This document shows, one piece after another, positions 8,527 to 19,123 of a DNA stretch of 64,000 nt. Made by a program: the position numbers and the translations under genes. The stretch lies in the NCBI RefSeq assembly GCF_022447245.1, contig NZ_JAKVBC010000005.1, positions 62,001-126,000 of the forward strand. Reading direction: 5' to 3'. The first letter of the stretch is position 1. Every line of letters starts with the position of its first letter. The DNA comes from Kordia sp. (GTDB lineage Bacteria > Bacteroidota > Bacteroidia > Flavobacteriales > Flavobacteriaceae). The notes under the pieces are model-generated. The model had not been told where the DNA came from. It did no database searches and saw only the letters and a program-made list of their open reading frames with translations.

Positions 8527-11500
8527 ATGAATAATATCAAAGAAAAATTAATTGAAGCTACAGAATCATATTTATGTTCGCTAATCTCTGATGTAGCAGA
8601 TTTACCTATAACAACCAATGATGCATCAACTCCATTTTTAGAGTTAGGAATTGATTCATTTCGCGTGTTACAAATCATTAAGAAATTAGAAGAAGACTTT
8701 GGTACACTGCCAAAAACACTCTTGTTTGAAAACTTTAATATAAGTGATTTAAGTAATTATTTTGCAGAAACGTATACGTCTATTTTAACTGCAAAATTTT
8801 CAAATACGAAAACTGTTCAAAAAAACACAACAGGGAAACCAAAGTCTAAAGAAATTAAAAAACAGTATATATCCACATCAGTAGTTCAAACTCCAAAAAA
8901 AATCAGTGCACCTCAAGTATTAGAAAAAAACAATGTAGTTGAGCAAAAGATTGTGTTAGAGAAGAAACCAATCATTATTGCAGAAAGTGAACTCATGGAA
9001 CATCCTAAGTTGAAAGATTGGTACCTTACTATTTTTAATGCCTATAAAAATGAAAGTTCAACATCTAGAGGAACTCGAAATATAGCGCCACTACTGTTTA
9101 TAGGAAGTGATCGTAAAGGTTATCTGAACTATAGTAAAAGTAGTAAAATGATCCTTGTATATGCATACACAGGACCAAGATCGTATCTTTCTACTATAGC
9201 AGAAGAAATTACGCAATACAGCGTAGACAATGATTTTGAAATTACAATCTTGTCAGATCATGCAATCGAGTCAATTAATAATGTACCTTTTTATGCAACG
9301 CCTTTTGGAGTTATTTCTAGGATTGAAAATATGAAAGAGTTTTCACTCGGAGGAAATAAAATGCGTCGATTACGCTACCAAGTTTCAAAATTTGAGAAAG
9401 CTGGAGTTTGTAAAACAGTAGAATACAGTAGTGGTACAGATCAAAAAACGGATCAAGAGATTGTACGTCTAATCGATGAATGGTCAGCTGCAAGAACTAT
9501 GGTGAATCCGTTAATTCATATCGTTCGTGAAGAAATTCTGAATGGTACTTTAAACAAAGAACATCGATTATTTTTAACCTATTTAGATAATACCTTACAA
9601 AATGCAATTCTAATTTCTAAGTTGTCAGATGAACTAAACGGTTATTTGATGGATTTAGAATTCTATCCAGAAAATATGCCGTTAGGAGGTTTAGAATACG
9701 GAATTGTAAAAATGATGGAAACCTTATCAAGTGAAGGTGCTAATATGTTAAGCTTGGGTGGAACATATGGTTGTAAGATAGAAGATTCTCCTAATGTAGA
9801 TCCAGAATTGGAAAAAACATTGAACTTCCTCAGAGAAAGTAAAATCTTTAACGATGAAGGAAACTTACAATTCAAAAATAAATTCCGTCCAAAACATCAG
9901 ACGATCTTTATTTGTAGACCAAAAGCTATCAGTAATGCAGATAATGTAACCGACATTATTATGATGATTGCCGATCCATCTAAAATTGAACTGCAAGGAG
10001 AAAATCAAAAAACGTACGAGGAAGTTTCCATCAAAATGTCCGTATCTACAGATAAGGTAATTCCAGAATCTAAAACGACAGAAAATACCACGATACCACA
10101 GAAAATAACAGCAGTCGTCGCTACAGAAGAAGCGCATGTGATGATAGAAGGAAATGAAAATTCAAAACGATTAGCACAATATGGTTACAATCCGTTGAAT
10201 ATTCCAAATGAAGAAGTACTACATGATTTAAAAACGGATTCTTGGGCACAACTACACTCAAAAGCAATTGATGCTCAGTTGAATTTTTTATACAGACAGG
10301 TCTATAAAACGACGAACATAACCAAAAGTTTACAAACGGTATTTCCGTTTTCAAATATTGCTTTGACATCTTCTGGTCGGGATGCAGAAAAAGTATTTTT
10401 TCAATCTTGGGAAAATAAAGGAATAGTATTACAAAATTTATTATTTCCAACAGCTATATATAGCGAAATTCAAAATGGTTTTTCACCTAAAGAAATTCCG
10501 AGTGAAGCTGTATTTGATGTTACTTCTGACAAGCTTTTTAAAGGAAATTTACATTGGGATCAACTAGTTTCTTTAGTAGAAAAAGAGCATGAATCTCTTT
10601 CCTTTGTTGCTGTAGAAATATCCAATAACGCTGCAGGAGGCGCTCCGATGTCAATCGAGCATCTTAAAAAAGTGAAGCAGTTACTAGAAAAGTATACTAT
10701 ACCTTTAATAATGGATGGAACACGTGTATTAGAAAACGCAATGTTCATTATTCAAAATGAGAAAGAATTCGCGCAAAAAACCATTTGGGAACAAGCCAAA
10801 ACTATATATTCATTTGCAGATGCTGTTTGGGCAAGCTTACCAAAAGATTTCTGTGTCAATAAAGGTGGAATTGTAGCAACAAATGACGAAACACTTTTTC
10901 ATAAAATTCAGGATGCAATTGAAGATGAAGGAGTTGGTTTAGATATCATCGACAAAAAACTAATTGCCGCTTCGTTTGATAATAAATCAATCATAGAAAA
11001 ATCTATTCATAATCGAATGGATTGTGTGGCATTAGTACATAATGCATTACACAATCATGGAATTCCAGTTTTACAGCCAGTTGGAAGTCATTGCATACTA
11101 ATAGATGTCAAGCAAATTCCACAATTCAAAGATTTCAAAAATGCTGTCGAATCTTTTGCGGCTTGGATATATGTAAACACAGGAATTCGAGGAAGTGTAC
11201 ACAATGCAGGAATGCAAACAAATTCAGCAATCAATGAAGTGTTACGTTTGGCAATTCCTGTTGGAATGGAAACCAAAGAAGCAACCGAAATCAGTCAAAA
11301 ACTGATTCAAGTATTCGAGCATATGGAAAACATTCCTGAGCTTGAAAAACAAGGAGTTCCAGAAACTTTTGGAACCATAGGAGCTACATATCAACTAAAA
11401 CAATATCACAACATAAATAACAATCTTTTAGCAGTTAATGACGTTCAAATGACTGAAGAAAACATAGAAGCATCTTCGATAACTTCTAGTGCTTCTGAAA

Positions 11501-14500
11501 CATATACAAGCAACGTAACATCAATCGAGTCAAAACAAAAATCATCTAACAATACAAACTACAGACAAAAAGATATAGCCATTGTAGGAATGTCGGGAAG
11601 ATATCCAAAAGCAAAAAACTTAGATGAATTATGGGAGAATTTAATAGCAGGAAAAGATTGTGTAGAAGTAATTCCTGAAGAACGACTCAAGCAACGTAAA
11701 AATACCAGATTCACCAAAAAATACCGAGGAGGTTTCTTGGAAGATGTAGATAAATTCGATTCTATGTTTTTCAATATTCCACCTGCTGTTGCAGAAATGT
11801 TCGATCCACAAGAACGATTGTTACTCGAAACAGCTTGGGAATCCATTGAAGATGCGGGTTACTATCCTGAAATTTTGACACCAGAAAACACGCCAAAAAA
11901 TATAGGAGTATTTGTGGGTGCGGTTTGGACCATGTATCAAATGATTGGAGCCGAAGAAAAACTCATAGGACATGATACCAATCCGAACTCATTCCTTTGG
12001 AGTGTGGCAAATCGTATTTCGTATTGTTTAAATCTATCTGGTCCAAGTATGTCGGTAGATACAGCGTGTTCTTCAAGTATGACCGCTTTATACCTAGCAT
12101 GTGAATCTATCTACAATGGAGAATGTGCTGGAGCTATTGTTGGAGGCGTCAATTTAGACTTACACCAAAGTAAATTTGATATCAATTCCTTTGGTGGCGC
12201 ACTTTCGCCAGATGGTGTTTGCCGTACCTTCGGAAAAGGAGCAAACGGATATGTGGCAGGAGAAGGAGTTGGAACAATCTTCATAAAACCTCTAGCACAA
12301 GCAGAAAAAGATGGAGATCACATACACGGAGTTATAAAAAGTGTATCGGTAAATCATGGAGGACGTACTAGTGGTTACATGGTTCCCGATCCAAAAGCGC
12401 AAGCAAACTTAGTAGATACAGCATTAAAAAAAGCAAACATTGATGCTAGAAGCGTAGGATACATAGAAGCACATGGTACAGGAACTGAATTAGGAGATCC
12501 AATTGAAATTTCTGGTCTTAAAAGAGCTTTTGATAAGTATGATGTAGCCAATCAAACAGTGGCAGTAGGTTCTGTAAAAACCAATATCGGACACTTAGAA
12601 GCTGCCGCAGGTGTTGTAGGAATTCATAAGGTGCTTTTACAAATGAAGTACAAAAAACTAGTTCCTTCATTACATTCAACAGAATTAAATGAGTTCATTG
12701 ACTTTAAAAACTCCCCATTCTATGTAGAACAAGTGGTAGAAGATTGGAAACCGAAAGTAATTGACGGTATAGCATATCCATTGCGTGCAGGAGTAAGTTC
12801 ATTTGGAGCAGGAGGTGCTAATGCACATGTAATTATAGAATCCTATGACACCAAAGAAACTTCTGAACCAGCAGAAACGAACTATCAAATTTTCCCACTA
12901 TCTGCGGTTAAAAAAGATAGACTCAAAGAAACAGCAGCACGTTTGCTTGTATTCTTAAAAGAGGATGCAAATAAGCAAACATCATTACAAAATATAGGAC
13001 ATACGCTTCGTATAGGGAGAAAATCCTTTGAGCATAGACTCATCATTATCGCAGCAACTAGAGAAGAGCTTATTGAAAAATTAACGCTTTTCATAGACGA
13101 TAAAAAAGATCAAAACATCCTTACAGGTGTTGTGGAAAGAGTGGGGAATATTGCAAAACTCCTTAACAAAAGCGAAAAGAAAGCATTTATTGAACTTATT
13201 GCTGAAAGTGGCGATTTACATAAAGTTGCACAACTTTGGATTGAAGGAATCATTAATGATTGGCAAGCGCTTGCAAGTGAAAGTGATGGAAAAAGAGTTT
13301 CTTTACCAACATATCCATTTGCCGACAAACGTCACTGGGTAGAACGAACTGACAACGAAGCAATCATAGCAACATCGTCATTAGCGCATCCTATGATTGA
13401 TGCGAACGAATCTACTTTTGAGCGTCAAGTATTCAAAAAAACATTCCACGATCAAGAATTCTTCATTTACGATCACTTAGTATCTGACATTCCTACCTTG
13501 CCAGGTGTTGCGTATTTGGATTTTGCTCGTAAAGCAGGAGAATTAGCAGCAGGAAGAAAAGTAAAAGCCATCAAAAATATCATATGGCTCAATCCAATTA
13601 CGGTTAACAATTCGCAACCTACAGATGTGTGGATTGAGTTATTACCACAAGCAGATCAAATCGTCAAGTTTGAAGTCTTCAGTAAGAATGAAGCAGGAGA
13701 AAAACAGCTGCACTCACAAGGAAAGTTAACGTATGTAACTGATGAAGATGAAATTTCTACAGAATTTATAGATGTAAAAGGAATCCAAGAACGTTGTACG
13801 AAAGTAGCGGATGGAGTACAAGCATATCCAGAATTCAAAAAGCTAGGTTTAGGCTTAGGACCAAGTTTCCAAGTACTGCAAGAAATCTACAAAAATGAAG
13901 ATGAAATGCTCGGAATTATGAAAGTTCCAAAGGTTTGTGAGAATGAATTTAAAAACTATTTATTACATCCTTCTTTGCTTGATGGAACTGGACAAACAGT
14001 AATGGCAGCACACTTACTTTCTGAAAGTGAAGAATCATCAGAAGGGCTATTTGTACCGTATTCATTCGGAGAAGTAGAAATTTTACATCCATTTACTGAA
14101 AACTGCTATAGTTATATTCAAAAAGTAGACGAACCTAATACGAATCTGTCAAAAGCCAATTTGATCATCACAGATGAAAATGGTAAAATATTAGTCAAAA
14201 TCAACTACTCTGTTGGTATTCCGTTAACAGATATTCATGAAAAACCTGCTGAAGCACCAAATACATTACAAACAGAAGAGGTAGACGAGTTTTCAGATTT
14301 ATATTATACCCATACATGGGAAGCTTCTTCTGAACTAAAAAGTATAAGCGAATTCAATATGAGTAAAAGTGTCGTATTGTTTGATACTGATCAACAACTA
14401 TATGAATCGTTTAAAGCAACTACAAAAGTTCCTCTAATACTTGTACAACAAGGAAAAACATTTGATAAAGTTTCGGAGAATATATTTACTGTAAATCCTG

Positions 14501-17500
14501 AAAATAAAGAAGACTTTACAAAACTATTTACAACGTTACAAGCGCAAAAAATAGAATTAGATACCATAGGTTTCTCATGGTCTAAGGAGCAATTCAAAGA
14601 AGACGAAAAATCATTAAAAAACTCGCTATCGACAGGTGTCTATTCATTTTTACATATATGTCAAGCATTGATGCAACTCAAATCAGATGCTAACATCTCT
14701 ATTGCATACATTTACAATGGAGCAGAAAACGAGACACAACCTCAAAATGCAGCAATTAACGGTTTTATAAAGAGTTTACACTTAGAACAATTGAATATTC
14801 GTTGTAAAACGATAGAACTTTCTGAGCAAAACAATCTTGCTCAAATACTAATAGCGGAATTACAAGAAGATACCATTGAAGACTTGGCTGTTCGTTATAC
14901 AACTGGACAAAGACAGGTGCGAAAACTGCAAAATATTGCACACTGGCGCGAACAAAATACATCCAAAAATACACAAGGTCTTAAAGAAAAAGGTGTATAC
15001 ATAATTACGGGGGGAGCTGGTGGATTAGGATTTATTTTTGCGGAATTTTTAGCAAAAGAATGTAAAGCACGACTCGTACTAACAGGAAGATCAAAACTTT
15101 CAGAAGAAAAATCTATTAAAATAGAAACACTAGAAAAACTAGGAGTCGAAGTACTATACATCGCTTCCGATATTTCTAAAATCAAAGACGTAGAAAAAGT
15201 CATCAAAGAAACCAAAAAGAAATTTGGGGATATTGATGGTATCATTCACAGTGCAGGTGTATTGCGTGACTCAAATATTCGCAATAAAACAATAGAAGAG
15301 ATGCAAGCAGTATTTGCGCCAAAAATATATGGTACTTATTACTTAGACATGCTTACAAAAGATATGCAGCTCGATTTCTTTGTAACGTTCTCTTCAATGG
15401 CTGCAGTTGGTGGAAACATGGGACAAAGCGATTATTCCTTTGCCAATCACTTCATGGATACATACATCCAACGAAGAGAAATACTGCAACAACAAGGATT
15501 GCGTACAGGAAAATCGCTAAGTTTAAACTGGTCTATTTGGGCAGATGGCGGAATGAAACTAGACGCACAAATGGAAGCATTCTTCAAAAATAGCTTGGGA
15601 ATCAGACCGTTAAAATCAGAAATAGGAATCGGTACGTTCACAAGTGGATTATTTGCCGAAGAAACGCAAGTAGTGGTCGTTGAAGGAATGCAAGAACGTA
15701 TGGAAATCGCTTGGGGAATTCGTAAAAAAGAAGCAGCAATTCAAACACAAGTTGAAAGTCCAACAAGCACAAATACAGCAAGTGAAGAAACAAGTGGAGA
15801 AGTTGCATCATTAGTTCGTAAAGAACTCATTCAAATAGCAATGGACTTCTTAAAACTAGAGGAAGATGATGTTTCGGTAGACAAGATATTACTAGACATT
15901 GGCTTTGACTCTATTGGGTTAGCATCTTATGCCAATGCATTGAATGAAAAATATGGTTTAGATTCCATTACACCTGTATTATTCTTCGAATATCCATCGA
16001 TCAATGAAATCACCAAATATTTAGTTACTGAGCATAATACAGCAGTTGTAAATACATATAATCTAGCTGGAGGAAGTAGTGTGTCTGCGCAAGCAACTCC
16101 ACAAGCAAAAACAACTCCTGTAACAGAAACAAAGACGGAAACTCCATCGTTTACAGGAATTAATAAAGGTTGGAATGTAAATGCTTCTGTAGCGCAAACA
16201 ACCCATACAACCGCTCAAAAATTAGGAATCTCTGCAGATAGTCGTTTTGTAGATTGCCCAATTGCCATTGTAGGAATTGGTGGCGTGATGCCAAAATCGA
16301 AAAACATGCAGGAATATTGGGAGAATCTTAAAAATGAAGAAAACATGATCTCAGTCATTCCCAGAGATCGTTGGATTTGGGAAGATTATGACGGTGACCC
16401 AATCACAGAAAAAAACAAAACAAACTCTAAATACGGTGGATTTATAGATGATGCCGATAAATTTGATCCATTATTCTTCGGAATTTCACCAAGAGAAGCA
16501 GAAATGATGGATCCACAACAGCGAGTTTTCTTAGAAACTGTCTGGAATACCATCGAAGACTCAGGCTATAAAGTGTCAGACTTATCAGGTACAAAAACAG
16601 GATTATTTGTCGGTGTTGCCGTGCATGATTACAGTGATTTAATGAACGGACTCAATGTAGAACTTGATGGATATACCGCTTCTGGGAATTCACACTGTAT
16701 GCTGGCAAACAGAATATCGTTCTTACTAAATCTTCGTGGACCAAGTGCTCCGATTGATACGGCATGTTCTAGTTCGTTAATTGCAATCCATCGAGCGATA
16801 GAATCTATTCATACAGGAAGTAGTGATATGGCGATTGTTGGAGGTGTACAATTAATGATGACTCCAGCAGCACACATCTCTTTCGGTATGGCAGGTATGT
16901 TGAGTACCGATGGAAAATGTAAAACATTCGACAAGAGTGCAAATGGTTATGTTCGTGGAGAAGGTTCGGGAGCAATCTTCCTAAAACCGTTAGCGCAAGC
17001 CGAAGCAGATAACGATCAAATATATGCGGTCATTAAAGCAACTTCCGAAAATCATGGAGGAAAAGCAACCATGCTTACAGCGCCAAATCCACATGCGCAG
17101 GCAGAATTGTTAGTAGAAGCCTATGAAAAAGGACAAATAGATCCTGCTACTGTGGGATACATTGAATGTCATGGTACAGGAACAAGTTTGGGAGATCCAA
17201 TTGAAATTAGAGCTTTGGCAAAATCATTTCAAGAACTCTACGCAAAGCATAACAAAGCAATTCCAGAAACACCTCATATCGGATTAAGTTCTGTAAAAAC
17301 AAACATAGGACACTTAGAAACAGCCGCAGGAATTTCAAGTTTCTTAAAAGCTGTATTAGCAATGAAGCACAAACAAATCCCAGCATCGTTACATTTTGAA
17401 GAATTAAATCCGCATATCAGTTTTGCAGGAACACCTTTTTATGTAGTAGACAAAACAGCGCCTTGGAAAAGACTTGTTGGAGCAGATGGTAAAGAAGCAC

Positions 17501-19083
17501 CACGAAGAGCAGGGATTAGCTCATTTGGATTTGGAGGCGCCAACGCACATGTGGTGATAGAAGAGTATATTCCTAAAAAAGAAGAAAAAGTGGTAGACTT
17601 CAAAAAACCGTTCCTATTTGTGCTTTCTGCTAAAAATGAAGATAGACTCAAAGCCTATGCTGATTCCATGCTAAAATTTGTAGAAAATAATGAAGTGAGT
17701 CTTCTCGATTTAACCTATACCTTGCAAATAGGTAGAGATGAAATGAAAGACCGTCTTGGATTGGCAATCAATACTGTTGATGAGTTAAAACAACTACTGC
17801 AAGAGTACATAAATGGTGAAGTTGTAGAAAATGTATACACAGGTAAAGTCAATAAGAAAAATAAAGAAATTGTTTTGCCCAATAGTTCAGATATCGCATC
17901 ATATATATCAGAATATAATCATGAAGCCTTATTAAAAACTTGGGTAGTAGGAGCAGCAATTGATTGGAATGAAATCTACGGCTCCGATAAGCCAAAAAGA
18001 GCAAATATTCCAACCTATCCTTTTGCTAGAGAAAGTTATTGGTTTGACTATGACGAATCAAACGTAGGATCAAATGCAACCGCAAAAGTGATGCATCCAT
18101 TATTGCACACCAATACCTCTGTATTAAAACAGCAAGCGTATAGTTCAACGTTCCACAAAAACGAATTCTTTTTGTTAGATGGTGAGAACAATTCAGAAAA
18201 AATCTTATCAGTTGGCGCATTTCTAGAAATGGTAAATACCGCTGTAACACATGCAGCCACGGCAAAATTAGATTTCAAAGCGTTAGAATTTAACAACCTT
18301 CAATGGTATAACTCATTTGTTACTGCTGATGAAAACACGATTACATTAGCGCTTAGAGAAGAAAATATAAACACCATAGCATTTGAAGCTTATAGCAAAG
18401 AAAATGATCAAGAAGATGTGCATTTTGAAGGAACGGTAGCGCTAGACGTAATGACCAAGTCACAACAAATTGATATACAGGTATTACAAAAGCAACTAGA
18501 AGCAGCAGAAAATACTGTAGCAGAATACTTCTCTACATTCTCACAAAAAGGATTGAATGGATATATAGCTCCAATAATTCAAAATATATATGCAGGACAC
18601 AAACAATTATTACTTAAAGTTGTGTTGTCAGATGACTTGAAAAAAGATGCCGCAACATACGTAATTCATCCCGCAATGGTACAAGTTGCATTACAGGCTT
18701 CAGGATATATTATAGAACCTGATTTCTATACTGAAAAAGTTCCGCAGCCAGTTAATTTAAAACAACTAAGGGTATTATCGCCATGTGAAGATGAAATGTT
18801 TATCTGGATTCGTCATGTGAGAATGAACAAGCATAATGAAGAAGAAATCGCACTAGATATATACCTATTAAATACACAAGGACACATATGTGTTTCATTC
18901 AAATCATTAGTATTCATAAATGAAGAGTACAAATTGTACAACACGTCAGAATCGCTAGAATTTGAACAATACTTGGAATCTTTTTACAACATCACATCCA
19001 ATGGCTCTTCAAAGAAATCAGCAGATGATGTGGCAGAAGAGTTCAAAAAACTGTTAGGGAAAGATTTTGGAAAACTTTCGTAA
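8527..19083 (+). CDS. Trans-AT polyketide synthase A: ACP-DUF2156-PLP lyase-KS-DH-KR-ACP-KS-DH*
   Basis: 3518 residues. Order: ACP 6-85 (S44 in LGIDSF); DUF2156/GNAT-fold domain about 155-468; beta-eliminating-lyase-type PLP domain about 541-945 (K773 in SLPKD); KS 1016-1441 (C1181, HGTGTELGD, NIGHLE); DH 1619-1902 (H1650, D1819 in LLDGTGQ); KR with structural half, NADPH motif TGGAGGLG near 2161 and Y2303; ACP 2425-2503 (S2462); KS 2576-3012 (C2747); DH-like 3188-3468 that lacks both catalytic His and Asp. The KR has Asp in AGVLRDS, predicting a B-type (D-configured) alcohol that the active DH then dehydrates. There is no AT domain, hence trans-AT. The protein ends without an ACP, and the termination protein starts with one, so they likely share a split module. 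The N-terminal ACP-DUF-lyase unit probably completes a module begun on another protein. Confidence 0.92.
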   Translation: MNNIKEKLIEATESYLCSLISDVADLPITTNDASTPFLELGIDSFRVLQIIKKLEEDFGTLPKTLLFENFNISDLSNYFAETYTSILTAKFSNTKTVQKNTTGKPKSKEIKKQYISTSVVQTPKKISAPQVLEKNNVVEQKIVLEKKPIIIAESELMEHPKLKDWYLTIFNAYKNESSTSRGTRNIAPLLFIGSDRKGYLNYSKSSKMILVYAYTGPRSYLSTIAEEITQYSVDNDFEITILSDHAIESINNVPFYATPFGVISRIENMKEFSLGGNKMRRLRYQVSKFEKAGVCKTVEYSSGTDQKTDQEIVRLIDEWSAARTMVNPLIHIVREEILNGTLNKEHRLFLTYLDNTLQNAILISKLSDELNGYLMDLEFYPENMPLGGLEYGIVKMMETLSSEGANMLSLGGTYGCKIEDSPNVDPELEKTLNFLRESKIFNDEGNLQFKNKFRPKHQTIFICRPKAISNADNVTDIIMMIADPSKIELQGENQKTYEEVSIKMSVSTDKVIPESKTTENTTIPQKITAVVATEEAHVMIEGNENSKRLAQYGYNPLNIPNEEVLHDLKTDSWAQLHSKAIDAQLNFLYRQVYKTTNITKSLQTVFPFSNIALTSSGRDAEKVFFQSWENKGIVLQNLLFPTAIYSEIQNGFSPKEIPSEAVFDVTSDKLFKGNLHWDQLVSLVEKEHESLSFVAVEISNNAAGGAPMSIEHLKKVKQLLEKYTIPLIMDGTRVLENAMFIIQNEKEFAQKTIWEQAKTIYSFADAVWASLPKDFCVNKGGIVATNDETLFHKIQDAIEDEGVGLDIIDKKLIAASFDNKSIIEKSIHNRMDCVALVHNALHNHGIPVLQPVGSHCILIDVKQIPQFKDFKNAVESFAAWIYVNTGIRGSVHNAGMQTNSAINEVLRLAIPVGMETKEATEISQKLIQVFEHMENIPELEKQGVPETFGTIGATYQLKQYHNINNNLLAVNDVQMTEENIEASSITSSASETYTSNVTSIESKQKSSNNTNYRQKDIAIVGMSGRYPKAKNLDELWENLIAGKDCVEVIPEERLKQRKNTRFTKKYRGGFLEDVDKFDSMFFNIPPAVAEMFDPQERLLLETAWESIEDAGYYPEILTPENTPKNIGVFVGAVWTMYQMIGAEEKLIGHDTNPNSFLWSVANRISYCLNLSGPSMSVDTACSSSMTALYLACESIYNGECAGAIVGGVNLDLHQSKFDINSFGGALSPDGVCRTFGKGANGYVAGEGVGTIFIKPLAQAEKDGDHIHGVIKSVSVNHGGRTSGYMVPDPKAQANLVDTALKKANIDARSVGYIEAHGTGTELGDPIEISGLKRAFDKYDVANQTVAVGSVKTNIGHLEAAAGVVGIHKVLLQMKYKKLVPSLHSTELNEFIDFKNSPFYVEQVVEDWKPKVIDGIAYPLRAGVSSFGAGGANAHVIIESYDTKETSEPAETNYQIFPLSAVKKDRLKETAARLLVFLKEDANKQTSLQNIGHTLRIGRKSFEHRLIIIAATREELIEKLTLFIDDKKDQNILTGVVERVGNIAKLLNKSEKKAFIELIAESGDLHKVAQLWIEGIINDWQALASESDGKRVSLPTYPFADKRHWVERTDNEAIIATSSLAHPMIDANESTFERQVFKKTFHDQEFFIYDHLVSDIPTLPGVAYLDFARKAGELAAGRKVKAIKNIIWLNPITVNNSQPTDVWIELLPQADQIVKFEVFSKNEAGEKQLHSQGKLTYVTDEDEISTEFIDVKGIQERCTKVADGVQAYPEFKKLGLGLGPSFQVLQEIYKNEDEMLGIMKVPKVCENEFKNYLLHPSLLDGTGQTVMAAHLLSESEESSEGLFVPYSFGEVEILHPFTENCYSYIQKVDEPNTNLSKANLIITDENGKILVKINYSVGIPLTDIHEKPAEAPNTLQTEEVDEFSDLYYTHTWEASSELKSISEFNMSKSVVLFDTDQQLYESFKATTKVPLILVQQGKTFDKVSENIFTVNPENKEDFTKLFTTLQAQKIELDTIGFSWSKEQFKEDEKSLKNSLSTGVYSFLHICQALMQLKSDANISIAYIYNGAENETQPQNAAINGFIKSLHLEQLNIRCKTIELSEQNNLAQILIAELQEDTIEDLAVRYTTGQRQVRKLQNIAHWREQNTSKNTQGLKEKGVYIITGGAGGLGFIFAEFLAKECKARLVLTGRSKLSEEKSIKIETLEKLGVEVLYIASDISKIKDVEKVIKETKKKFGDIDGIIHSAGVLRDSNIRNKTIEEMQAVFAPKIYGTYYLDMLTKDMQLDFFVTFSSMAAVGGNMGQSDYSFANHFMDTYIQRREILQQQGLRTGKSLSLNWSIWADGGMKLDAQMEAFFKNSLGIRPLKSEIGIGTFTSGLFAEETQVVVVEGMQERMEIAWGIRKKEAAIQTQVESPTSTNTASEETSGEVASLVRKELIQIAMDFLKLEEDDVSVDKILLDIGFDSIGLASYANALNEKYGLDSITPVLFFEYPSINEITKYLVTEHNTAVVNTYNLAGGSSVSAQATPQAKTTPVTETKTETPSFTGINKGWNVNASVAQTTHTTAQKLGISADSRFVDCPIAIVGIGGVMPKSKNMQEYWENLKNEENMISVIPRDRWIWEDYDGDPITEKNKTNSKYGGFIDDADKFDPLFFGISPREAEMMDPQQRVFLETVWNTIEDSGYKVSDLSGTKTGLFVGVAVHDYSDLMNGLNVELDGYTASGNSHCMLANRISFLLNLRGPSAPIDTACSSSLIAIHRAIESIHTGSSDMAIVGGVQLMMTPAAHISFGMAGMLSTDGKCKTFDKSANGYVRGEGSGAIFLKPLAQAEADNDQIYAVIKATSENHGGKATMLTAPNPHAQAELLVEAYEKGQIDPATVGYIECHGTGTSLGDPIEIRALAKSFQELYAKHNKAIPETPHIGLSSVKTNIGHLETAAGISSFLKAVLAMKHKQIPASLHFEELNPHISFAGTPFYVVDKTAPWKRLVGADGKEAPRRAGISSFGFGGANAHVVIEEYIPKKEEKVVDFKKPFLFVLSAKNEDRLKAYADSMLKFVENNEVSLLDLTYTLQIGRDEMKDRLGLAINTVDELKQLLQEYINGEVVENVYTGKVNKKNKEIVLPNSSDIASYISEYNHEALLKTWVVGAAIDWNEIYGSDKPKRANIPTYPFARESYWFDYDESNVGSNATAKVMHPLLHTNTSVLKQQAYSSTFHKNEFFLLDGENNSEKILSVGAFLEMVNTAVTHAATAKLDFKALEFNNLQWYNSFVTADENTITLALREENINTIAFEAYSKENDQEDVHFEGTVALDVMTKSQQIDIQVLQKQLEAAENTVAEYFSTFSQKGLNGYIAPIIQNIYAGHKQLLLKVVLSDDLKKDAATYVIHPAMVQVALQASGYIIEPDFYTEKVPQPVNLKQLRVLSPCEDEMFIWIRHVRMNKHNEEEIALDIYLLNTQGHICVSFKSLVFINEEYKLYNTSESLEFEQYLESFYNITSNGSSKKSADDVAEEFKKLLGKDFGKLS
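8988..11360 (+). other. Domain pair: DUF2156 acyltransferase fold plus tryptophanase-like PLP lyase
   Basis: Sub-region of PKS A. The first domain has the DUF2156 (MprF C-terminal, GNAT fold) pattern: GGNKMRRLRYQVSKFEKAG, IVRLIDEWSAAR, YLMDLEFYPENMPLGGLEYG, NMLSLGGTYG. The second follows tyrosine phenol-lyase/tryptophanase: EISNNAAGGAPMS, PLIMDGTRVLENAMF, ADAVWASLPKDFCVNKGG, HGIPVLQPVGSHCILIDV. The Lys before Asp (K773) aligns with the PLP-binding second Lys of the KKD motif, and the Asp and Arg of MDGTRVLEN match the pyridine-N Asp and neighbouring Arg. So the lyase should bind PLP and cut a C-S, C-C or C-N beta bond of an amino acid or ACP-bound adduct. Leinamycin-type synthases carry a DUF followed by a PLP cysteine/thiocysteine lyase (SH). 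Whether this DUF is the same family as theirs I cannot tell. Confidence 0.75.
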
Positions 19084-19123
19084 GAATCACAAAAAACGAT
19101 AAAAAATCAAAAAAGAGTTTACA

